A DNA stretch of 64,000 nucleotides. It comes from Euryodendron excelsum (Eukaryota; Streptophyta; Magnoliopsida; Ericales; Pentaphylacaceae). Location of the stretch: NCBI GenBank assembly GCA_033060915.1, contig CM065389.1, positions 13,166,001-13,230,000 of the forward strand, written 5' to 3'. The notes under the pieces are model-generated. The model saw only the letters and a program-made list of their open reading frames with translations. It searched no databases and was not told where the DNA came from. Positions 1 through 11,538 of this stretch are shown piece by piece; position 1 is the stretch's first letter; each line of letters starts with the position of its first letter. The position numbers and the translations under genes were made by a program.

Positions 1-843
1 ATCGGACTCTTGTCCGAACTACGACTGACCTGATTCCCCCAAAGGGATACGTAGGCAACCTTCATAGGTGCAGTCACAATATTTTTCAAACTTTCAATTC
101 CACCCTCATGGGTGCGGTTTCAAAATTCTTTCCAAATCTCAAATCCCAATCTATTTTCAAAATTTCAATTTCAAAATTTCTATTTTCAAATTTCTATTTC
201 CAAATTTTCAAAATTTCCAATTTCAATTCCATCTTTTCAAATCTATTTTCAAATCAAAGCAATCTCTTTTTAAATCTATTTTTCAATTCTTTTCTATTGC
301 TTGCATATCATGCATCATATTTTTCAAACATTGTTTTTCTAAAAGTAAATAGGGTTGAACTATGGTTAATTGAAGACTCTCATAGGTGAATCTAGGGTAG
401 ATTGACATGTAGGTACCGAAAGGGCGGGGTAGGGTGATAGCTTAGTGCGTCTTCCCTACACGTAACCAACCTCCGAACCTAGATCACTGATTTCAAAGAC
501 CAAAAGGAGTTATTTTTCTAAAAAGGGCTAAATGTTTTCCAAAGGTTGCCAAACAACCTATTTTCCTTAAAAACCCTCTCTTGAGTAGATATTTTTAAAA
601 TCGTTTTTTCAAAAACCCTAAGTGTAGTCTTCGGATTATTCTTAGTTTTTAGGTGACCTAACTCACCTTAATCAAGTTAGGTGGCGACTCCGAATCTTTT
701 TCAAAAGCTCTTTATTCAAACCTAATTTTCAATTCAAACCTAGTCGCACTCATTCTTCTAGGAGGGTGAGTTCTAACGAGAGAGTACAGTGTTTTTCCCG
801 CTTGGGTGAGTATTCCTCGAGTGCGAAAAATCTGGGCGCGACA
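1..843 (+). mobile_element. 3' part of a large-LTR-family LTR (copy 0)
   Basis: This stretch matches the 3' end of the LTR at 4490-5294 almost base for base apart from length changes in the T/C-rich part, and ends in the same GGGCGCGACA terminus. It stops at a CA dinucleotide and is followed directly by sequence that belongs about 0.55 kb inside another LTR of the same family. The simplest reading is a solo LTR inserted in the same orientation into the 5' part of the LTR that continues at 844; its own 5' end lies outside the window. No coding sequence is seen. Confidence 0.7.
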
Positions 844-1084
844 AGTAGTAGAAATACTCACAAAACCGTTAGAGTAGCGGAAATACTCACAAAGTCGTTA
901 GAGTAGCGGAAATACTCACAAAGCCGTTAGAGTAGCGGAAATACTCCCAAATCATCAACTCCGTCCGAGTAGCAGAAATACTCCCACCGTTACAGTGGCG
1001 GAAACACTCAAAACCTACGTCAACACCAGTGTCTGTTAGCCCACTTTAGTGGAAAATGACCAAACTACCCTTAGGACCTTTTCC

Positions 1085-1640
1085 GAGACTTTCCGGTCAA
1101 GATGACCATTTTGCCCCTAGGCATCCGAACGCCCTGGGAACCACACCGGCTCTGGGTATCAAACCGGTAATGTCTCAAGAATACTTTTTATAGTATTCTC
1201 AACCTTCCTTTACCTTTCCGGATCATTCTGAGTCAGTTCCGGCCAACCCAGTACAAAATGACCATTTTGCCCCTAGAGGGCCGGTCCCCTTCTTCAACCA
1301 TACCGGCTTTAAGTATCAAACCAGTAATGTCCCGAGAATACTTTTTATAGTATTCTCAACCTTCCTTTACCTTTCCGGACCATTCCGAGTCAGTTCCGGC
1401 AAACCCGGTACAAAATGACCGTTTTGCCCCTAGTGGGCCGGTCTCCTTTTCTGACCACGCCGGCTCTGGGAATCAAACCGGCAACCTCTGGGAACATTCT
1501 AAATAATGTTTCTAGAGCCCAAGTCTTTTTCAGGGACAATCCGAGTTCGCCCCGGCAGTTTCTTAGTCCGATTGACCGTTTTGCCCCTAAAGGCCCGGTC
1601 AACCTCTCCGACACATTTTGTCCTCACTTCTCAAGTCAAA
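1085..1640 (+). repeat. Tandem 158-bp U3 repeats in LTR A
   Basis: Four head-to-tail units of roughly 157-159 bp start near 1100, 1257, 1416 and 1575. Each has the phrase TTTTGCCCCTAG followed by GGCTCTGGGTATCAAACCGG-like sequence. They lie 300-800 bp upstream of the TATA box. Shorter arrays of the same unit occur in the other copies of this LTR family (about 20030-20220 and 61610-61950, and reversed near 56750-56940). Their place in U3 fits an enhancer role, which is inference. Confidence 0.7.
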
Positions 1641-1916
1641 TACCTCCAGGACACTATTTTAAGTGTTCCTGCTCCTTTTCGGCCTTCTGGGTCACTCCCG
1701 GCTCCTCCAAATCATTCCCGGACTTTTCGGAGTCACTCCTAGTGAAGCCAGGCTAAAGATTGCATGGTAGTCACTAGTACAGGCGCCCAAATCTAGTCAA
1801 AGATACGTTGCTTGCCGACCTTAAACCTTTCCTATTTGGCTGGCGCCACTAGTAGTGGTGCTAGTGTAAAGTTTGCCCTGGCGCCACTGCAACAGGTGCC
1901 AGGTTTGTCCAACTTC

Positions 1917-1923
1917 TATAAAT
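1917..1923 (+). promoter_or_regulatory. TATA box of LTR A
   Basis: TATAAAT lies just downstream of two near-palindromic dyads. The same layout recurs at 20533-20540 and 62319-62325 and on the minus strand at 55831-55838 and 59148-59155, always followed within about 30 bp by CAGAGCCTC- or GACCACCC-like sequence. This conservation marks the U3/R boundary of the LTR. Confidence 0.6.
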
Positions 1924-4900
1924 ACAGAGCCTCATTCAACGTGAAAGGGGTCTGCAAACTTAACCTAAGAATCTTATATTTCGATATACAGAGCTCGAGC
2001 ACCTCCAAAAACCTTAGTTTCCTTAGGTTCTCCAAACCCTAGCCACTCTACACTAAACCCTAGCCACCATACACAAACCCTAGCCTCCTATACACTCATA
2101 CACTCCCCCATACACTCATACACTAGCCTTCAACCATCCTTTGAAGACTTGAAGAGTTGCCATCCAAAGCTTGAAGACAACTCTTGAAGACTGAAGGTGA
2201 AGATCAAGACAAAGACCGAAGACCAAAGACCGAAGACAGCGCGGCGCGCAAAATAAAGAAGACATACGGTAGGTTTTCTCTTTAATTTTCTGCACTTCCC
2301 CCCTCTCTCTTCTCTCTCCAACCCACTTGGGTTTTCTCTATTTTAATCCCCCATCTCTTTCCCCCCCTTTCTTTGCATGCTTGAAACAAGGGGATTCCTG
2401 GTCCATGTGTAGGATTGGGCTATTGGAGAGTTACCGTGTCGGGGGCTTTCTTCTAGCCTAACCAAAGACCACGTGGGTCCGGCCCCCTTGATTATGTGGT
2501 GAAGCCTTAACCTTGTATGTTCACGACCCCAAATTGCATTGTGCATATCATAGTCTTGCATCTCCCAAAAACCGTTTTCAAAGTTGTTTTTCAAAACGTT
2601 TTCAAACTTGTTTTCAAAATTGCATCAAAATCTCTTTTTCAAAAACTTATTTTCAAAACCACAATTCTAGGGTGATTCTAGCCTTTCCATGGCTAGGGTT
2701 GCTTTAGGAAAGTGTTACATTAAAAGTGACCTTTTTGGTCTATATTTTCAAATCTTATTGTTTTTCAAAACCGCTTTCCTAAAGTGGTTCTAGCCTTCCT
2801 CTGGTTAGAATTGCTTTAGGAAAGTGAGATGTTTTTACTCCTTCTAAAAACTCTCTTTTCAAAAAATTTCTTCCTAAAAATCTCTTTTTCAACATACTTC
2901 CCAAAAACTCTTCTTTCCAAAATTGTTTTCTAAAAACTCCTTTCAAAACTTTCTTTTTTTCAATTCCTTTCCAAAACGCTCTCTTCAAAGTCCACTTTTC
3001 AAAAACTTTCCCTAGATCTCTTTCCTAGAAAAATTCTCCCCAAAAAATCTTTCTAAAAACTCTCTTCCCAAAATCTTCCTTCGAGAAATTCCACTCTAGG
3101 ATTTTTCTTCTAAAATCTTCGTTTCCAAAAACACACTTTTCAAAAACTCCTTCTCTTTAAAATCTTTTTCCAAAAACTCTATCTTCAGATTCACTTTCCA
3201 AAAACTCCTCCCTAGGATTCCCTTCTAGAAAACCTTCGTTTTCAAAAACGCACTTTCCAAAAATCCTCTCTTTTTAGAGCCCAAGTCAAGCCCTAGAACC
3301 TACAATTAGGAAACCCCAATTTTCTTTCCAAAAACATGATTTTCAAACTTTGCCCCGAACCTAGGTTTCCAAAACCTCTTGTTTTTATATCCAAACTATC
3401 CACGTTTTCAAAACCTATTTTCTACGTCGAAACTACAATTTTTCAAAACTAGGGTTTCTAGAATCTCCTTTTCCAAATCCTTGCCAAATCCTATCTTCCC
3501 TTTAGGAAACCAAATCAAATCTCATCGTTTAGGAAACTAGATCCCGTCCTCCGTTTTTGGAAACAAAATCCAACCTTTCTCTTTTAGAAACCAAATCCAA
3601 TCTCTTCTTAATCCAAACCTTTCCTAATTCAATTCCTTCCTAAACCATAAGTTTCCTAAACCTAAACTTTAAATATTTCCTTAAATTTCAAAATTCAACT
3701 CTTTCTTAATTCAACTCCTTCCTAAACTTGAACATAAAAATCTTTCCTAAGTTTTAAAACTCAACTTTCAAATCTTTCCTAAACTCAAACCTTTCCTAAT
3801 CTCAAGATTTTCTAAAACTCTAAAACTTTCTAAATCTTAAACTTTCTAAATTTTAAATCTTTCCAAATTCAAAACTTTCTAAATTTGAAACCTTCTTAAG
3901 TTAAATCTTTCTAAGCCTAGAAACTTTCTAAATTCTAAACTCTCTTAAACTTCAAATCTTTCCAAATCTAAGACTTTTCTAAACTCAAAACTTTCTTAAT
4001 TTAAGACTTTCTTAAGTTGAAACTTTCTTAATTCAAACATTTTCTAAACTAAAAACTTTCCTTTTTCAAACCTTTCCTAAAACAAAACATTTCTAAATTC
4101 AAAACTTCCCTTTTTTCAAAACATTTCTAAATTCAAAACTTTCCAATTTCCAAACTTTCTTAAATTCAAAACTTTCCTAAATTCAAAACTTTCCTAATTC
4201 GAAAACTTTCCAAAAATGAAACTTTCCTAATTCGAAACTTTCCTAATCGAAATTTTTTTCCTAAATTCCAAGTTTCCAAATCTTTTAAGATCTTTCCAAA
4301 TCTAACATTCCAATCTAATCTTTCCTAAGTCTAGGTTTCCTAAAACCAGGTCTTTCCAAAATCAATCTTTCTAAAGCAAGTCCAATCTTCTCAAATTCAA
4401 TCTCCTTTTCTAATCTCAAATCAAATCCAGTTTTCAATTCAATCTCTTTCTTCTAATCCAATTTCTCTCTTCAAATCAATCTCTTTTCAATCGGGCTCCG
4501 GTCCGAACTACGACTGACCTGATTCCCCCAAAGGGATACGTAGGCAACCTTCATAGGTGCGGTCACAACATTTTTCAAACTTTCAATTCCACTCTCATGG
4601 GTGCGGTTTCCAAAATCTTTTCAAATCTCAAATTCCAATCTATTTTCAAACTTTCCAATTTAAATTCTATTTCTTCAAATCTATTTTCAAATCAAATCAA
4701 TTTCTTTTCAAATTAATTTCTATTTTCCAATTCTCTCATCTTGTACTTGCATATCATGCATCATGCTAAATTAGTTTTCAAACATTGTTTTTCAAAGTGA
4801 ATAGGGTTGAACTATAGTTAGTCGAAGACTCTCATAGGTGAATCTAGGGTAGATTGACATGTAGGTACCAAAAGGGCGGGGTAGGGTGATAGCTTAGTGC

Positions 4901-5294
4901 GTCTTCCCTACACGTAACCAACCTCCGAACTTAGGATCATTGATTTCAAAGACCAAAAGGAGTTATTTTTCTAAAAAGGGCTAAATATTTTCCAAAGGTT
5001 GCCAAACAACCTGTTTTCCTTAAAAACCCTCTCTTGAGGAGATATTTTCAAAATCGTTTTTCAAAAACCCTAAGTGTAGTTTTCGGATTATGCTTAGTTT
5101 TTAGGTGACCTAACTCACCTTAATCAAGTTGGGTGGCGACTCCGAATCTTTTTCAAAAGCCCTTTATTCAAACCTGTTTTCAATTCAAACCTAATCGCAC
5201 TCATTCTTCTAGGAGGGTGAGTTCTAACGAGAGAGTACAACATTTTTCCCACTTAGGTGAGTATTCCTCGAGTGCGAAAAATCTGGGCGCGACA

Positions 5295-7859
5295 GTCAAC
5301 CCCATGTTCAAGTCATAGATTGGCCGTAATGTAGAGGTCTACGTGAATGATATGTTGGTGAAGAGCAAGGAGGCCACCAACCACCTGCGGGACCTCGTAG
5401 AGACGTTCCAAACTCTCCGCAAGTACCGAATGAAACTCAACCCCACCAAGTGTGCCTTCGGCATCGCCTCGGGCAAGTTCTTGGGCTTCATGGTGTCACA
5501 GAGGGGGACTGAGGCAAACCCAGAGAAGATCCAAGCCATCATCGACATGTAGGGGCCCCCGACGACAAAGGACGTTCAGTGCCTGGCAGGACGTGTTGTT
5601 GCCCTGAATAGGTTCATCTCTCGGTCCACCGACAAGTGTCTGCCGTTCTTCAAGATCCTACGCAAGGCATTCGAGTGGAATGAGGAGTGTGAAGTAGCCT
5701 TTGGTCAATTCAAACAATTCCTGAGCTTAGTCCCACTGCTCAGCCAAACCGTCCCAGGGGAGGAATTGTTTCTCTATTTGGTTGTGTCGGCAACAACAGT
5801 GAGCTCAGCTCTTGTCTGAGAAGAAGGGGGGGATCCAAAAGCCAGTATATTACACCAGTCATGCCTTACGTGGAGCGGAGGAATGGTACCCGAAGATGGA
5901 ACTCATGGCCCTTGCGCTGGTGACTACAGCCCGACGCTTGAGGCCCTACTTTCAAGCCTACACGATCGTGGTTCTCACTGACCAGCCCCTGAAGCACATC
6001 CTACACAAGCCCGAGACGTCAGGGCGACTAGTGAAATGGTCCGTTGAACTTAGCTAGTTCGACATCCACTACCAACCCCGACTGGCGATCAAAGGGCAGG
6101 CTACTGCGGATTTCATCGTAGAATTCACGAACCCGCCCCCTGCCACCCCTGAAGCTGACCTTCCCGACACCCACTGGGTCTTGAATGTTGATGGTTCTTC
6201 CACTCATGATTCCGGTGGTGCCGGCATGGTCCTCGTCACCCTCGATGGCTACAAAATGGAATATGCACTCCACTTCAAGTTCCCTGCCACCAACAATGTT
6301 GCAGAGTACGAAGCACTCATTGCCGGTCTTAGAATGGCTCAGCGAATGGGGGTAGAATAGATAGTTTTGCGAAGCGAGTCTCAATTGGTGGTGGAACAAG
6401 TCCAGGGAGAGTATGAAGCTAGAGAAGACAACATGAAGCAATATTGCCAAGTGGCGAAGAGCTTGGCTAGAAGGTTTGCGAAGATACTCCTGGAACGTGT
6501 CCCTAGATTACAGAATGAAGAGGCAGACCGACTGGCTAGGATAGCCTCCTCAAACGAGACCGACCCGAACGTCCCAATTGAGATTCTCGATTCACCAAGC
6601 ATTCAGAACCCGGAAGTCGACCAGATCGAGCCCGAATCCTCATGGATGACCCATATCAAGAACTACTTGGAGAACAGAACCCTGCCTGAAGATCGGAATG
6701 AGGCGAGGCAAATTCAATACCGTTTGAGCAGATACTCTACAAAAGGGGGCATACCATGCCGCTGCTTCGTTGCGCCAGTAAGGAAGAGGCAGACTACATA
6801 ATGCGGGAGGTCCACGAAGGGGTGTGTAGGAACCACTCTAGTGGCCGGTCTCTTGGCAAGAAGATACTACGAACGGCCTTCTATTGGCCCACGATCGAGA
6901 AAGATGCTCAGGAATTCGTTAAGAAGTGTGACAAGTGCCAACGGTTCGCCAGTATCCCAAGATTACCCTCGCAGGAGCTGACCCCGATCCAGACCCCTTG
7001 GCCGTTCGTGCAGTGGGGGATCGATATCGTGGGACCATTACCGCTCAGCAAAGGACATACCAAATTTGTAGTGGTGGCGATCGACTACTTCACAAAGTGG
7101 GCGGAGGTAGAGGCCCTACCGACAATCATGGAGGAGAAGATGAAGAAGTTTTTGTGACAGAATATTGTGTGCAGGTTTGGAATCCCCAAGGTTGTCATCA
7201 CGGACAACGGGAAGCAGTTCAAGGGTAGACAGTTCAACAAATTATGCACTGACCTAGGGACAAGCCACCATGCTTCGTCCCCAGAGCATCCTCAGGCAAA
7301 CGGCCAAGTTGAAGTCACCAATCGGTCCCTCTTGAAGATCCTCAAGACGAAGTTGGAGAAGGCCAAGGGCTTGTGGGCAGAGGAGCTCCATAACATCCTA
7401 TGGGCCTATAGAACAACGGAAAGAGTGTCCACGGGGCAGACGCCGTTCTCACTTACCTTCGGCACCGAAGCTGTCATCCCAGTAGAGATTGGTCTCCCTA
7501 GCCCTAGAACGGTGCAGTTCGACCCTATGACCAACGGCGAGGCCCTAAATGTGGATCTGGATCTATTAGAGGAAAGGAGACTACAGATAGCCATGAGAGT
7601 GGCGACCTACCAATAGAAGATGCGCCAGTACCACAATTCCAGAGTTCAGCCAAAAGACTTCACGACCGGGGACCTTGTTTTGAAAAGAGTCAACCAGTCG
7701 ACCAAGGATCCTAGAGAGGGAAAGCTCGGACCCAATTGGGAAGGACCCTACCAGGTGGTCGGCAGTACCAGAAAGGGGATATACAGGTTAAAGAACTCAG
7801 AAGGCAAGGAGCTCCCGCACCCGTGGCACGCAGAACATCTAAGGAAGTACTACACTTGA
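5295..7859 (+). pseudogene. Tat-lineage Ty3 pol: RT end, RNase H, second RNase H, integrase
   Basis: The reading starts in the RT palm; the catalytic box appears as YVNDM (5337-5351), with the first Asp changed to Asn. RNase H follows at about 5640-6060, then a second, archaeal-type RNase H at about 6170-6560 (starting near NVDGSS, with NNVAEYEALIAGLR inside), and integrase at 6756-7859 with the HHCC finger (HEGVCRNH ... CDKCQ), D in GIDIVGP, D in ITDNGKQF, and E in the QANGQVE segment. Dual RNase H is the hallmark of the Tat/Ogre branch of Ty3. In-frame stops occur at 5316, after VELS (6055), in GVE*IV (6358), in KFL* (7155) and in YQ* (7614). The upstream half of pol is displaced by LTR 0/A and lies outside the window. 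Not functional. Confidence 0.88.
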
Positions 7860-7967
7860 AAGGCTCCTACTTGCAATTCTCCAAAATATCAATAAAAGCG
7901 ATTGTTCAACAAATTGTCCATATGTATCGACTTTGAATTTATCTACTTGCGTGGAAAAGACATTAAA
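7860..7967. other. Tat spacer after pol
   Basis: About 100 bp after the pol stop lead into the 63-bp array. Contains CAATAAAAGCG near 7890, a possible polyadenylation signal for the pol transcript. Nothing else is seen. Confidence 0.3.
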
Positions 7968-8320
7968 TCTGCTCGGCCAAGTGTCGAGCAGAGCCAGAGG
8001 GTCTTAAGTGGCAATGACACAGAAATTGAATCTGCTCGGTCAAGTGCCGAGCAGAGCTAGAGGGCCTTAAGTGGCAATGGCACAGAAATTGAATCTGCTT
8101 GGCCAAGTGCCGAGCAGAGCCAGAGGGCCTTAATTGGCAATGGCACAGAAATTGAATCTGCTCGGCCAAGTGCCGAGCAGAGCCAGAGGGCCTTAAGTGG
8201 CAATGGCACAGAAATTGAATCTGCTCGGCCAAGTGCCGAGCAGAACTAGAGAGCCTTTAGTGGCAATGGCACATAAATTGAATCTGCTCGGCGGTTGGCC
8301 GAGCAGATCCAGAAGGCCTT
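7968..8320. repeat. 63-bp hairpin tandem array, six units
   Basis: Units start at 7968, 8031, 8094, 8157, 8220 and 8283, exactly 63 bp apart, the last one diverged. Each unit carries CTGCTCGGC, a 5-base loop and GCCGAGCAG, a perfect 9-bp stem in most units. Because the period is a multiple of three, the minus strand stays open (7963-8232) as a 21-residue repeat, but there is no independent sign that it is translated. The array lies between the end of pol (+) and the end of the antisense ORF (-), so it separates two convergent reading units. Confidence 0.88.
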
Positions 8321-8580
8321 CTTTGCTCAGAAATGAGCAAAGAAGAACCTGTTCGGTTATAGTTTCCGGTCAGGTCCCCGTCAGCGCTCACAAGTGTTCT
8401 ACACGTCACTCCAGTCAAATGCTCAGAAGATATAGCAAGCCCAGAGAGTAAGAACAAAATGTGATTTCATTGATGCAATAAGATGTACAAGGCAGAACGC
8501 CCCTTACAAAGAAAAAAAAAATGACAAAAGAAAAGCAAAAAGGCAACTAGTGAAGCAAAACAAGAGGGCCCAAGCTACAC

Positions 8581-11000
8581 TCAAGTCTGAGCGTGCTCGG
8601 CCATTTGTCCCTTAGCATCGGCGCCCTGAGCATCAACGACCTGGTCACTCGCAGTGGTTTCTGGCTGAGCCTCGGCGATCTGGCCTTCCCCAGCAATATC
8701 CGTCTGGGCCCCCTCTTCGGCCACTTGGTGAGTAGCATCCTAGCCATCCATAGGCGGGACTCCGTCAAGAGGGTCTAGACTTGAGAAGTCCGACTCGGGA
8801 TATTTCTTAAACGCCTGCTTCCGAGCCACCTCGAAGCCCATGAGAAAAGTGGGCTCTAACAGGGCCTGAAAGTCGTCCCCTTTCTTGAACTCCTCAATGG
8901 CTTCGGCCATCGCCTTCTTGAGCTCCTCGCCGTGGGCCGCTATTGTTCTCTCTAGCTCGTGCCTTTTGGCCTCCTCGGCCGAGAAGCTCAACAGTTGCTT
9001 GTTGGCTTACCTAGCGAGCCTTTTGTTGTCGACCCGAGCCAACTAGAGCTCCTCAAGGGCTAAGTCCCTTTCTGCTCGGGTGGCCAAGACATCGCCCTTC
9101 AGCGTTTGAACCTCCTAGACGAGCACCGAGCTGGCAACCTTCTCCTCCTGAAGGGCTTTCTCTGAAGTTCCCAGGTGGTGGCCCAAAGCCATGACCCTGG
9201 CAAGAGACTGAAAATAGAGCGATTAGAACTTAGAATGTTTCTATGTAAAGGTTGATGAAGAGCGGAAGGATAACTGAATAGGGACTCACCTTAAATAGAT
9301 CGTGGTTGGCATCTCCGACCAACCGCGAATTAGGATGCTTACTTAGCCTCATGATGTCCGAAGGCCTTATCGCCTCTGCCGCCCTCTCCCAGGCCATGTC
9401 CGAGTTATCGATGACGTTGGTCGGGGCTGAAGCTGCTGGACCGGCACGGGCTTGAGAGTCTGCCGGAACGACCGTGCCACGTCTCGGCTGTGACCCCTCC
9501 GAATACCCTAGGGGAGGCCAAACGACCATGGATACCTGCCCCTTCCCCTTTTGGGGGGACGCCTTCTTCGGAGGAGGAGGGGGAGGGGGGAGTTCCTCGG
9601 TAGCCTCGGCGGTCTTTTGGCACTTCGATCCTGAGGCGCCAGCCGCCGCCGCCCTCTTCCTGGCGAGATAGTTGATGTCGAAGCTCATGGTGGCCGGGTT
9701 AGCAGTTGGTTGAGATGCTTGGGGACCTGGCTGGATCGCTGCAATATCGGTTTGAGTGACAGTGGCAGACTGGCGATCTGCAAAGAATAACCAGAAGTGT
9801 CAGAAGGTGACCAGCATAACAGAAGCAAAAATGTACTCACTCCTCTCACGTTCTGCAGCTAAGGCTTCTCTGCTCGGTTCGGGCCCTAAGAGGTATTGGG
9901 CGAGCGCTTCGACAGTCACTAGGTCTTTGGCGGCCCGAAACTCGTGCTCTTGGACTACCTCTACGGCCGCCTTATGCTCGGCTGATAGAAGGGGCTTAAC
10001 CCGACTTGACACCCGTAGCACACCTCAGTCAGAACGGGTGACACAAGCGCAAGAGAAAAAAAGGAGACTCGGGAAAAAAGAACATACCCTTCTTACTCGG
10101 GTAACCCCATTGCCTGGGGATCCGAGCAGGGAAGTCTGTCTCCCAGGGGCAGAACTCCCAGCCCTCTCCGCTAATGAAGAAGAACCGGTCCTTCCAATTC
10201 TTGTGTGAAGAAGGAAGCTCGCCGACCAGGTCGAGCCTTGTTGACCGACCCGAGAAGTACCAGTATCCTTTCCCGTGCTCGGCTGGCTTGTAGCAGTAGG
10301 AGAATTCCACTAGAGTCAAGTCCCTCCCATCGACAATCTGCTAGAGGATCATGCAGCCTGCCATGATCCGCTAGGCGTTCGGCGATAGCTATCCCGGAGA
10401 GAGGCGTAACCTCTGCAGAATCTCCCTAACTGGCCGAGGGAACGGTAAGCAAAGGCCACCAGCCAGTGCGCCCTCGAAAATCGCTATCTCCCCCTCCTTG
10501 GGCGAACATGCCCAGTTCCTTGAGTTGGGAACCCTACACCTAACCCCCTTCGGGATCTGGTATACCGGCCGAAGGGTAACAACTTTCTCCCTATCAAGGG
10601 AGGAGGAAACCCCCACCGCCTCATACCTGGGGGCATCCTCCTTCTCCCCTGACCCGACCTCAGGGGCCCGAGCAGTGACCTCAATTGGTTGGTCCCGTTC
10701 TTCCCCGACGCCAGAATGGGTGGCCTCGACCTCCCCTGACTTTGAGACCCCCTAGGACCCCCTGGAGTTCCCCACAGAGGCCTCCTCCTGGGTCCGACGT
10801 CTCTCTACCCGATACCCACTGGAACCAGCCTCCTCCGAGTCTGAACTAACCCCCTCTGGATTTGACATTGTGTCGAGAGGCTTACAGCCCTCAATCCTAT
10901 CAAACACTGGCTTAAACAACTCACACAAATCCCCAAGGACGAATTCTAAGAATTCCGGCCTGTCAACAAACCTCGAAAAGTCGGGAATCTGCCCCCTTCC
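8581..11000 (-). pseudogene. Tat antisense ORF (aORF), spliced, broken by stops
   Basis: On the minus strand four exons can be joined in frame: 11000-10088, 10023-9841, 9777-9290 and 9207-8581. Introns start GTATGT, GTGAGT and GTGAGT and end in AG (TTTGCAG, TTTTCAG for the last two); the frame is kept across each. The N-terminal exon is acidic and then contains the plant gypsy-type N-terminal domain I associate with PF04195 (VPNSRNWACSP, LAGGLCLPFPRPV, RFFFISGEGWEF). Exon 3 has KRAAAAGASGSK and a polyproline run; exon 4 is coiled-coil-like. Stops appear in exon 1 (about four) and exon 4 (three plus one near the end); most replace Gln or Trp. A fifth upstream exon ending at 11062 (donor GTAAGC; acceptor TTTTTTAG at 11006-11001) is possible. 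Antisense genes downstream of pol are known in Tat elements such as Grande; function unknown. Confidence 0.75.
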
Positions 11001-11187
11001 CTAAAAAACGGACACGCAGCGAGTAATAAACCAGTACATACAACCAGAAGGCAAGGCTTACCGCGTTTCGAAGCACCGGCAGCGATTTTCGAAGCAAGCC
11101 AGTGACGAGACTAGAAGGATGGCACTCTTTGGCTGGCCGGAGATGACGGAGACAACGACGATGGCGTAGGTCAGTTCGAAGTGAGTT

Positions 11188-11231
<44 letters not shown>

Positions 11232-11538
11232 GCGTATTTGGTAAAAAGTAGTAAGGGAAAATGGGGGCAACCGCCTCACAAAACTCTCCCTACACCTCTG
11301 AAATCAATGGCCCAGATGGCCTACGATGATGGGATATCAACGGCTAAAAAACGACACGTCTTTTCGACTACTGACGACCAATCCCTCGCTGCCACGTGGG
11401 GGTGAGTGAAGCAACGCGACGGCTTCAGTCATTATTGCGCCGCGCTTGCCATAAATGCGCTCTGCATTTCGTGGTCGGGCTGTCCTGAGGAATTCCTCTG
11501 ACCTCGAGCAGCTGGCTAGATGAATTGGGGGCATCTGG
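11001..11538. other. Tat region between aORF and 3' LTR
   Basis: Likely holds the promoter and 5' leader of the antisense ORF. A (CT)n run lies at about 11190-11230. The short minus ORF at 11058-11279 is largely this microsatellite read as RERE repeats. The polypurine tract GAATTGGGGGCATCTGG (11522-11538) abuts the LTR. Confidence 0.5.
11522..11538 (+). promoter_or_regulatory. Polypurine tract of the Tat element
   Basis: GAATTGGGGGCATCTGG directly precedes a TG that starts the LTR. G-rich tracts followed by GCATCTGG are usual at this spot in Tat elements and would prime plus-strand synthesis. Confidence 0.6.

Larger units (their letters stand above)
844..5294 (+). mobile_element. Large LTR (copy A), 5' end missing from the window
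   Basis: Family members recognised here are LTR A, 19353-22958, 60675-64000 and, reversed, 51481-60528. LTR A contains in order: short tandem units around AGTAGCGGAAATACTCAC (846-1010), about four 158-bp repeats each holding GACCATTTTGCCCCTAG (1085-1640), dyads ending in GTAGTGGTGC (about 1843-1900), a TATA box (1917-1923), a long leader rich in CTTTCTAAATTCAAAAC-type units (3640-4450), and the GCGACA terminus at 5294. The base after the terminus is inside the reverse transcriptase of a Tat element, so this LTR sits within that element. No gene is seen in it. Confidence 0.72.

Noticed and set aside
68..389. Overlapping forward frames rich in Phe, Ser, Lys, Gln and Asn
   Set aside because: They are translations of the T/C-rich LTR leader; the same low-complexity frames recur in every LTR copy and have no domain.
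7963..8232. Minus-strand 21-residue repeat protein over the hairpin array
   Set aside because: Follows from a 63-bp period without stops; the last unit and flanks do not continue it and no start signal is seen.
7968..8320. CRISPR-like array
   Set aside because: Units are near-identical over the full 63 bp, so there are no spacers, and the context is a plant retrotransposon.
11058..11279. RERERE-rich minus frame
   Set aside because: Mostly a (CT)n microsatellite. It may overlap a 5' exon of the antisense ORF, but this frame does not join the downstream exon in phase.
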